In this document: piece after piece, positions 1-6,119 of the stretch | How the letters are laid out: each line of letters begins with the position of its first letter | Numbering within the stretch: position 1 is the stretch's first letter | NCBI GenBank assembly: GCA_902766475.1 | Contig: CACXDQ010000263.1 | Location: 1-6,119 of the forward strand | Reading direction: 5' to 3' | DNA length: 6,119 bases | Origin: an uncultured Eubacteriales bacterium | GTDB lineage: Bacteria; Bacillota; Clostridia; Christensenellales; Borkfalkiaceae | Translations under genes and position numbers: made by a program | Notes under the pieces: generated by a model | Database searches by the model: none | Told to the model about the DNA's origin: nothing | What the model saw: only the letters and a program-made list of their open reading frames with translations

Positions 1-2963
1 AAGTCCCTCATCTGCATAAACCTGTGGAAAGCGTTTCCCTTGTCGGTGGAAACGGCAAAACTTTTGCCGTGAAATTCGCCGCCGCCCATATCCTCTATCG
101 CCGCCTCTTTCGGCGAGAGATCGGAAACTATCTGCGTTACGCCCCTCTTTAAGGGCACAGTCGTAGCGGCCGCGCCGGGATAGACGAAAGAAATGTTTGA
201 AAGTATCTTTTCCGTGAGCGAGGGTCTGCCCTTGCCGACGAGAACGCTTTTAACTTCTCTGTCGCCTACGCTTATGAGCTTTTGTCTGTCGTGGCGCATT
301 ATCGGCATGTCCTTTTCGGACAGAAAATCCGAAAAACTGCTCGCATAGATGGACGTTCCGGCAGCCCCGCCCCTCACTTGTTTTGACGAGATGAGGTGTA
401 AACTGTACTGCGCCCTCGTCATTGCGACGTATAAAACCCTCGCCTCTTCCCTTACCTGACTTATTTTAGAGCGCATCTTGAAGTAGTGCCTTGCGCTCGT
501 TTCGGTTATAGTGTTTGCGTCCTCGTCACGGCATTGAAGGGCTATGCCGAGTTCTCTGTCCTTTATAACGCTCCCCTTCAAATCTTCCGTATTGAACGGC
601 GAGGACAGCCCGGCGACTATGACGACGGGAAATTCAAGCCCCTTAGAGGCGTGCATGCTCATCACCTTTACGGCGTCGCCGCCGCCCCCTTCCGACGAGG
701 TGAGGTTGATGGGCGAGCTTTCGACCTTTTTCAGAAATTCGCTTACGGAAAGCTTGTTTTCGCCCGAAACGCTCTCTGCGATAAACCGCTCCACCCTCTC
801 CATGCGCATTGCGCCGAGCGGCATGCTCAATATTTCGAGATCGAGCCCCGTTTCCCGAAGTATTCTCGACAATATCTCCCCTGCGCACTCGTATTCCGCA
901 AGGAGTCTTATCCTCTTGAAATACTTGTCGAAAGAAATGAGTTTTTGCCTTAATTTTTCGTTTTCGCCGCCCGACATATAGCCGTTCACGCACTGTAAAA
1001 AGGTCATCTTTCTGCCCCTCTGCGTGAACGGGCGGCGAATTTCGGCAAGCTCCTCTTCGTCGAGGCCGCCGAGCGAACTTTTAAGCGCCGTTGCGAGCGG
1101 CACGTCGTCGGCATAGAACGTTATCAATTTTAAAATGTTGGTAAGTATGAGTATTTCGGGGAAAGAGCGAATATCTCCGCCCGCCGATGCGACGACGGGT
1201 ATTCCGAATTTAGTGAGCTGTTTTACGGTTGCCGCCTGAACTTTCGACGAGCGTGCAAGCACGGCTATATCGCCGTAACTCACCCTTTTATACTCTCCGC
1301 TTTTTAAGTCGAAATATTCCTTTTCAAGCTCGTTGTCGATTATGCTCGCAATCAAAACGCCCTCGCAATAATCGCTGTCCTCGGACTTGTCCTCCAAGTC
1401 CTTCAAGACGTTATAAACCCCTCTATAAGTCTTTTTTTGAGGTTTTGCGCCCTCTATTATGTGCAGTATAGCCGAGCCGCTGCCCTCGGGATAAAGACCG
1501 CCCCTCATCATCTTGTTGTCGCTGTACGAAAAGCCGAATTCGCCCTTCGTCATCACCCTTGAAAACACGGCGTTGACGGCGGCTATCACCTTGTCTGCGC
1601 TTCTGAAATTTGCGTCGAGAGATATTGCCTCGCCGCCCTCTCCTTCAGAAAACTTTTCAAACTTTTCCGAAAAGATATTGGGGTTGCACCCACGGAATGC
1701 GTATATAGATTGTTTTACGTCCCCGACCATGAAGAGGTTGTCCGTCGAAAGGCGTGAGAGTATCTCTTCCTGAACGCCGTTCACGTCCTGATACTCGTCT
1801 GCGAATATGTATTTATACTTTTGTTTAAGCTCTTCCAAAATGTCCTCGTTTTCGTCCAAAAGCTTTAACGTGAGGTGTTCGAGATCGGCGAAATCGACCT
1901 TGTTTTCAGCCCTTTTCACCTCGGAATATCTCTCGTCGAACATTTCCGTCAAGCGGCAGAGCGCCGCCGTCGGGCGGAGAGTGGATAAAAATATCCTCTT
2001 TCTCTCCTCTCTGTCGCCGTCTTTCGTGTAGCTAAGTATCTCTTCGCATACGTCCGCAAGACTCTTTCTTATCGCCTTTAAAATTTCGCCCTCTTCGGCG
2101 GTAACCTCATCTATCCTTCCCCCTCTCGGCATGGGCGGCAATTCTCTTTCCGCAAGGCGTGAAAGGGCGTCGAGCCCGTCCGCCTTTTCCATTTCGGAAA
2201 TAAAGACCTGCGTTTCGGCTATAACGCCGTCGTATCTCTTCACCCCGAAAGAGGAACATTCTCTTTGAAGTTCTTCGAGTTCTGCGCTCACGCCCGAAAG
2301 CCTGTGCGCCGAAACCACTTCGAGTGCGTCCTCCGCAACGCCGAAAAACTGTTCGTTCACCCTCTCCGCCGCCATTTTCAAAAATTCGTCGGGGCGTGCT
2401 TCGGACGATGCGAACACGGAAAGCTCCCTCACGAGTTCCTTTAAAGCCCCGTCGCTTCTGCCACGTCTGAAAAGGCGCACCAAAAGCAGAAAATCTTCGT
2501 CGCCCTCTTCGTACAAATCGTCGAATAATCGCTCTATAGCCCTGTTTTTGAGTTCTTCGGTGTCCGTTTCCTCGGCTATCTGAAAGGTGGGGTCAAGCCC
2601 TATCGCATAGAAATAAGTCCTTAAAAGTTTGGAGCAAAAACCGTGGAAAGTGGATATGTCCGCCGTCGAAACCTCGGACAAAGCACGGCGAAATCTTTCC
2701 GGATCGTCCCCGAAATTTATTTGTTTTATGATTGCGTCGACAAGCTTTTTCTTCATTCCGTCGGCGGCGAGGTTGGTAAAGGTGAGGGCGAGTATTCCGC
2801 TCACTTCGGCTTTGCCCTCAACTATGAGCTTTATCACCCTCTCTATCATGACGTGCGTCTTTCCGCTTCCGGCGGCGGCGGATACGAGAACGTTTTTACC
2901 GTCCGAATTTACGGCTCTCTCTTGCGCCGGGGTAAATTTTGAACTGTTTTTTTCAGATGCCAT
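1..2963 (-). CDS. addA: AddA, ATP-dependent helicase-nuclease subunit A (C-terminus cut by window edge)
   Basis: AddA is the UvrD/Rep-type (superfamily 1A) 3'-5' motor of AddAB and carries a C-terminal RecB-type nuclease. It starts at ATG 2961-2963, supported by a GGAGG six bases upstream and by FTPAQERAV (10-18, the Q motif) close behind. I read 987 codons without a stop. Helicase motifs in order: Walker A AAAGSGKT (29-36); Ia TFTNLAADGM (61-70); STFHGFC (104-110); II DEYQD (389-393); III GDVKQSIYAFRG (414-425); IV LDANFRS (449-455); V MHASKGLEF (770-778); VI LYVAMTRA (844-851). All catalytic residues are present, so the motor should be active. The only oddity is Gly69 in motif Ia, where relatives usually have Glu. 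The last visible residues, KGNAFHRFMQMRD with His980, open the nuclease domain. Its Asp and DYK residues lie beyond the edge, and about 200 residues are probably missing. It overlaps addB by 11 bases, implying one operon. Confidence 0.97.
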   Translation of the reverse strand, partial: MASEKNSSKFTPAQERAVNSDGKNVLVSAAAGSGKTHVMIERVIKLIVEGKAEVSGILALTFTNLAADGMKKKLVDAIIKQINFGDDPERFRRALSEVSTADISTFHGFCSKLLRTYFYAIGLDPTFQIAEETDTEELKNRAIERLFDDLYEEGDEDFLLLVRLFRRGRSDGALKELVRELSVFASSEARPDEFLKMAAERVNEQFFGVAEDALEVVSAHRLSGVSAELEELQRECSSFGVKRYDGVIAETQVFISEMEKADGLDALSRLAERELPPMPRGGRIDEVTAEEGEILKAIRKSLADVCEEILSYTKDGDREERKRIFLSTLRPTAALCRLTEMFDERYSEVKRAENKVDFADLEHLTLKLLDENEDILEELKQKYKYIFADEYQDVNGVQEEILSRLSTDNLFMVGDVKQSIYAFRGCNPNIFSEKFEKFSEGEGGEAISLDANFRSADKVIAAVNAVFSRVMTKGEFGFSYSDNKMMRGGLYPEGSGSAILHIIEGAKPQKKTYRGVYNVLKDLEDKSEDSDYCEGVLIASIIDNELEKEYFDLKSGEYKRVSYGDIAVLARSSKVQAATVKQLTKFGIPVVASAGGDIRSFPEILILTNILKLITFYADDVPLATALKSSLGGLDEEELAEIRRPFTQRGRKMTFLQCVNGYMSGGENEKLRQKLISFDKYFKRIRLLAEYECAGEILSRILRETGLDLEILSMPLGAMRMERVERFIAESVSGENKLSVSEFLKKVESSPINLTSSEGGGGDAVKVMSMHASKGLEFPVVIVAGLSSPFNTEDLKGSVIKDRELGIALQCRDEDANTITETSARHYFKMRSKISQVREEARVLYVAMTRAQYSLHLISSKQVRGGAAGTSIYASSFSDFLSEKDMPIMRHDRQKLISVGDREVKSVLVGKGRPSLTEKILSNISFVYPGAAATTVPLKRGVTQIVSDLSPKEAAIEDMGGGEFHGKSFAVSTDKGNAFHRFMQMRD

Positions 2964-5900
2964 CTTCTTCCTCCACGGCGGCGAGAATAACTCTCTCGTC
3001 TATCGCTCCCGTCTTTCTCGTCCTGTCGTCCACGTCCTCGTCGTAGCGGCAAATGGGCTTGTATTCGCAATATTCGCAAGCCTTTTCGTAAGGCGTTGCG
3101 GCGATAACTCCGCTCACCACTTCGTCGACGCCCTTTTCCGCCATTAGCTTGGCGTACTTCATATATCCCCTAAGCGTGCGCTCGTCGACCGCCCCGCCCG
3201 ACTTCTTGTCGCCGTTTTTAGTGGTCTTTATCTTTACGTCTATCAAATCGCTTTCCCTCTTGTCGAAAAAGGTCTTGTCGGTGGCGGACAGTATCTCGTC
3301 GTCCGAAAGCGTGTAACCGTACATCGAATACCCCTTTTCGCCCTTTTTGTAAAAGCCGTCCGAAAGTGCGTAATAATAAGCTCCGGCGGGCGTTTCGTCT
3401 TTGCCGACGAATGCGTTCATATACAGATACAGCTGAATATGTCTGCCCGTGTAAAATTCCTCGCCGCTCGCCTTTTTATCGGCGTTTCCCGTCTTATAAT
3501 CTATTATTCTGACGTAATTATTGTATTTGTCGAGTCTGTCCGTCTTGCCGAAGAGCTTGTATTTGCCCTGTTTGGTCTTTAACGGCAGAGCCTTGTATTC
3601 TCCCCAATCGGCAAACCACACCTCTTCCCCGACGGGCAAAAACGAGCTGTTCAAAAATTCGTCGTATATCCTCACGCAGAGTTTTTGCGCCTCTTTTCTC
3701 ATCAGCGAAACGGAATAGGTGTAGTCTTTACGCCTCAAAAACCTCGCATATTTTTTATCTTGGAATATCCCGTCGTATATCTCGGCGGCGATATCCGCTG
3801 CGTCCTTGTCGGAATTTACCTCGTCTATCCTCTTTACGAATATCTCCGCAACGGCGTGAAGGACGTTTCCGAAGTCGAGCGCCTGCATGTCGGGCGTGAG
3901 GCTGTCGGCAAGCCCGACCCCGTATTTGAGGAAGTTTTTATACGGGCAAGAATAGAATGTTTCGAGAAGAGAAGCCGAAACGTTGCCGCCGTTGAAATAA
4001 TTTTCGGGCGGAATATCGGCGGTAACGACCATCTGTCTGTTCACCTTGCCGAGAAGTGCGTCCGCCGTCTTTAAATGCTTGCCGCCGTCGTAGTTGCGAA
4101 GCGCCTCGTAAAATGAGGACGCCGCCTCGAAATCGGCTATCGCCCCGTTTTTGAAATCGTCGCCGTCCTTTACGAGCGAAAAGAGCGCCGGACGAAGCCC
4201 TATATAGTCGTAAGCTTCCATTCTGTCCTTTCTCTCGCCGACAGCCCTCTGACGGGCAATTTCAAGCTCGCCCCGTCCGAACGGGCGCAAAGTTTTCTTC
4301 TCGTCGGAGAAAATATTTCTTATATAACCTATTATCTCGCTTGCGGCGCACGGTTTTCCCGACGGCGAAGTGTTGCTGTACGACAGATACAATGCGTCCT
4401 CGAACGAGAGGAGAGATAGAGCCACCGCTTCCTTTTCACGGCTGTTTACCACCCTTATTTTAGGCTCTACCTTAACGCTTAAATCTTCGAGCTTGCCTAT
4501 GTCGCTGTCGAGGAGAACGGCGGCGTCGCCCTTTATGAACGGAACGTCGCCCGACAGCCCCGCCGCAAACAATATCTTATACTTTTTAAATCTGCAATCT
4601 TTAAGCTCTGTAACGTAAACGCAATCGTTATATTCGGGCAAAATGGATATTTCGCAGGCTTCCGCACCCGACAAAATTATCTTTCTCATCTCTCCGACGG
4701 AAAGTATCTCGTCGCCCAAAACGCCCTCTATCTCGCTCAAAACGCCGTCGAATTTCTCAAAAGCGGCGTCGTTAAAACTCCTCTCGCCGTCTGCGCCTAT
4801 CTCGGCTAAATTGTCCGACAGTTTCTTGAAATTTTCGCCTATTCCGCTCTTTTCGACAAATTCCCTTATGCCCTTGACGTATTCCCTCGCACTGTTTTTG
4901 GTGCGGAATTTTTTGTAAAACGAGATTACGGCGTCCCTCTTTGCGCTTTGGTAAATGTCCTCGTAAATTTGATTTTCGCCGTCCAAAAACGCCTTCGCCG
5001 TGAGCGAAAGCACGGAAAAAGAGGCGATCATCTCGTCCGCAATTTCCTTTTCGGGGATAAACAGTGCGTTTGAGATCACTCTCTTTATCTCCGACGTGTC
5101 GCCCCTCCTCTCGCAGTTTTTCAAGAGTGCGTCCATAAGCTTTATTATCGGGTGATCATTTAAAAGCCTCTTTTCGTCCGAAAAGTAGGGTATGGAGTAG
5201 CTCTCCATATTCCTCTTTATGGCGAGAGAATATTCCGGAAGATTTCCCACCGCAACTGCAATATCCTTGTATCTTATGCCCCTCTCGATAACTTCATAGC
5301 GTATTCTGTTTGCGATATATTCGGCTTCGGCATAGACGTTTTTCGCCTCGAAAATTGCCACTTTATCGCTATATAGCCCCACTTTTGCGTATTGGGCGGG
5401 GTTGAAAAGCCCCGACGCTATCGCCTCGCATTCCGGCGATAAACTCTCCTTGACCTTTATCGGCTCGCTTTTGTCCAAGCCCTTTACAAACTCGAAAAAT
5501 TCATTGGTATAAACGTCTTTGTTTTCGCCCGTAACGACGAAGAAATCACACGAAAGCGCACTGTGATACAGGCTCTTTATCACGTCGCAAGTCTGCCTCG
5601 TAACGGAAGTGTAGGCGGCTATTATCACCCTCGTCTTTTTAACGTTTTCGTCCTTTTCTATAAGCTCGGGCAAAAATTCGAGGCTGTTTGCGCTGTCTTT
5701 CAGATCTCTCTCCTTTAAAAACTCTTCGTAACTTCGGTAAACTTCGGCTATGTCGCCCACCTTTGCGCCCACGTTTTTGGGGCAAGACGGAACGCACGAA
5801 AAGAGAGCGTCATATGTTACCTTTGCGCTTTTAAGCTGGGCTATAAGCTCGCAAAGCTCCGCCGCAAGCGACGGCGAAACGCCTTTAAAAACCTGTAATT

Positions 5901-6119
5901 TCCCGTCCGACGACGACAGAATTTTCCTCACCGCCATCGCTCCGCCCTCTTTTGACAAGACGGGTTTTCCCTTGCCGAAACTCTCCGCATACCGCCCGAA
6001 AGACGATACCTCGGCGGCAAACGTTCCGCCCGTTTTCTCGGCAAGCGCAAGCTCGATAGACAAAGTGAGCTTGTCCTCGCAGAATATTATCGTCCTCTCG
6101 TCGGGCGAAACCCCGAAGT
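2953..6119 (-). CDS. addB: AddB, ATP-dependent helicase-nuclease subunit B (N-terminus cut by window edge)
   Basis: AddB is the partner of AddA in the cytoplasmic AddAB complex, which unwinds and degrades broken DNA ends before RecA loading. The frame is open from the right edge to a TGA at 2953-2955, giving 1054 visible residues (numbered here from the first complete codon, 6115-6117). The N-terminal half is helicase-like. Family-typical blocks include RYKDIAVAV to DHPIIKLMDALL (about 282-330, with IPYF at 309-312) and EYNDCVYVTELKD to AAGLSGDVP (about 495-525). The C-terminal RecB-type nuclease has His754 (GNVLHAVAE), Asp860 (GKTDRLD) and Asp873/Lys875 (IDYKTG). Cys724 (SCPYKNF) and Cys1014, Cys1017 and Cys1023 (C-x2-C-x5-C) match the known AddB 4Fe-4S ligands. 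Homologues are about 1,100-1,200 residues, so probably some tens of N-terminal residues lie outside, including any Walker A-like loop. The TTG at 6061-6063 is unlikely to be the start, because matching family sequence continues upstream of it. Very confident identification. Confidence 0.96.
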   Translation of the reverse strand, partial: FGVSPDERTIIFCEDKLTLSIELALAEKTGGTFAAEVSSFGRYAESFGKGKPVLSKEGGAMAVRKILSSSDGKLQVFKGVSPSLAAELCELIAQLKSAKVTYDALFSCVPSCPKNVGAKVGDIAEVYRSYEEFLKERDLKDSANSLEFLPELIEKDENVKKTRVIIAAYTSVTRQTCDVIKSLYHSALSCDFFVVTGENKDVYTNEFFEFVKGLDKSEPIKVKESLSPECEAIASGLFNPAQYAKVGLYSDKVAIFEAKNVYAEAEYIANRIRYEVIERGIRYKDIAVAVGNLPEYSLAIKRNMESYSIPYFSDEKRLLNDHPIIKLMDALLKNCERRGDTSEIKRVISNALFIPEKEIADEMIASFSVLSLTAKAFLDGENQIYEDIYQSAKRDAVISFYKKFRTKNSAREYVKGIREFVEKSGIGENFKKLSDNLAEIGADGERSFNDAAFEKFDGVLSEIEGVLGDEILSVGEMRKIILSGAEACEISILPEYNDCVYVTELKDCRFKKYKILFAAGLSGDVPFIKGDAAVLLDSDIGKLEDLSVKVEPKIRVVNSREKEAVALSLLSFEDALYLSYSNTSPSGKPCAASEIIGYIRNIFSDEKKTLRPFGRGELEIARQRAVGERKDRMEAYDYIGLRPALFSLVKDGDDFKNGAIADFEAASSFYEALRNYDGGKHLKTADALLGKVNRQMVVTADIPPENYFNGGNVSASLLETFYSCPYKNFLKYGVGLADSLTPDMQALDFGNVLHAVAEIFVKRIDEVNSDKDAADIAAEIYDGIFQDKKYARFLRRKDYTYSVSLMRKEAQKLCVRIYDEFLNSSFLPVGEEVWFADWGEYKALPLKTKQGKYKLFGKTDRLDKYNNYVRIIDYKTGNADKKASGEEFYTGRHIQLYLYMNAFVGKDETPAGAYYYALSDGFYKKGEKGYSMYGYTLSDDEILSATDKTFFDKRESDLIDVKIKTTKNGDKKSGGAVDERTLRGYMKYAKLMAEKGVDEVVSGVIAATPYEKACEYCEYKPICRYDEDVDDRTRKTGAIDERVILAAVEEEDGI
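2970..2974 (-). promoter_or_regulatory. Shine-Dalgarno sequence (GGAGG) of addA inside the end of addB
   Basis: The minus strand reads GGAGG, then AAGAAG, then the addA ATG at 2961-2963, an ideal core with a six-base spacer. It decides the addA start. The same bases encode the Val-Glu-Glu-Glu end of AddB, whose TGA lies just downstream of the addA start codon. Ribosomes finishing addB therefore stop within a few bases of the addA initiation site, which suggests translational coupling and matched subunit amounts (inference). Confidence 0.85.

Noticed and set aside
486..981. Two overlapping open frames of about 150 codons on the + strand (486-953 and 544-981).
   Set aside because: They lie entirely antisense to addA motifs and linkers, overlap each other in different frames, show no recognisable domain, and the addA frame beneath is conserved and uninterrupted.
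2629..3147. A 172-codon + strand open frame with hydrophobic stretches that resemble membrane segments.
   Set aside because: It is antisense to the addA N-terminus (including Walker A) and the addB C-terminus (including the Fe-S cysteines). The hydrophobicity is a by-product of reading the complement of charged, purine-rich codons.
3521..4074. Further short + strand open frames (3521-3718, 3685-4074) under addB.
   Set aside because: They are antisense to the AddB nuclease domain, have no convincing ribosome binding site or family resemblance, and are explained by codon bias of the real gene.
5770..5800. A C-x3-C pair (SCVPSCP) in the N-terminal half of AddB, considered as a second metal site.
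   Set aside because: Only two cysteines are close together, with no nearby partner ligands. Nothing in the AddB family that I know of supports a metal site there.
1..6119. Search for repeats, CRISPR arrays, insertion sequences, tRNA/rRNA genes, terminators and promoters.
   Set aside because: None seen by eye. The two coding frames cover every base, and the recurring GTCG/CGTC-type short words reflect Asp, Asp-Glu and Ser codons rather than structured repeats.
1..6119. Possibility of a new defence or mobile system.
   Set aside because: Both genes are clear members of the conserved AddAB repair complex with standard order and motifs. No extra domain, fusion or unexplained gene is present.

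Overview
The whole window is one stretch of minus-strand coding sequence holding two adjacent genes, both cut by the window edges. Read in transcription order they are addB (right, missing its N-terminus) and addA (left, missing most of its C-terminal nuclease domain). Together they encode the AddAB helicase-nuclease, the Gram-positive counterpart of RecBCD. It resects double-strand DNA ends and prepares them for RecA-mediated recombination repair. Both identifications rest on clear motifs: a full superfamily 1 helicase set in AddA, and in AddB a RecB-type nuclease core plus four cysteines spaced as in the AddB iron-sulphur cluster.

Layout: addB occupies 2953-6119 and runs off the right edge. 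addA occupies 1-2963 and runs off the left edge. They overlap by 11 bases (2953-2963). A GGAGG Shine-Dalgarno sequence for addA lies inside the last codons of addB, so the two are co-transcribed and probably translationally coupled. There is no intergenic space, and I found no promoter, terminator, RNA gene, repeat, CRISPR array or mobile element.

Organism: the AddAB type of enzyme, the addB-addA order, the strong GGAGG ribosome binding site and the purine-rich coding strand point to Bacillota, most likely a clostridial lineage. Base composition looks near 50% GC by eye, yet ATA is the main isoleucine codon and AGA/AGG are common arginine codons. That may fit an uncultured gut-type Clostridia, but the genus cannot be named from this window.

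Function: AddA supplies the ATP-driven motor and one nuclease active site, of which only the beginning is visible. AddB supplies the second nuclease site, stabilised by the iron-sulphur cluster, and a helicase-like scaffold that in studied relatives recognises Chi. This is a conserved housekeeping repair locus; I see no sign of an undescribed system.
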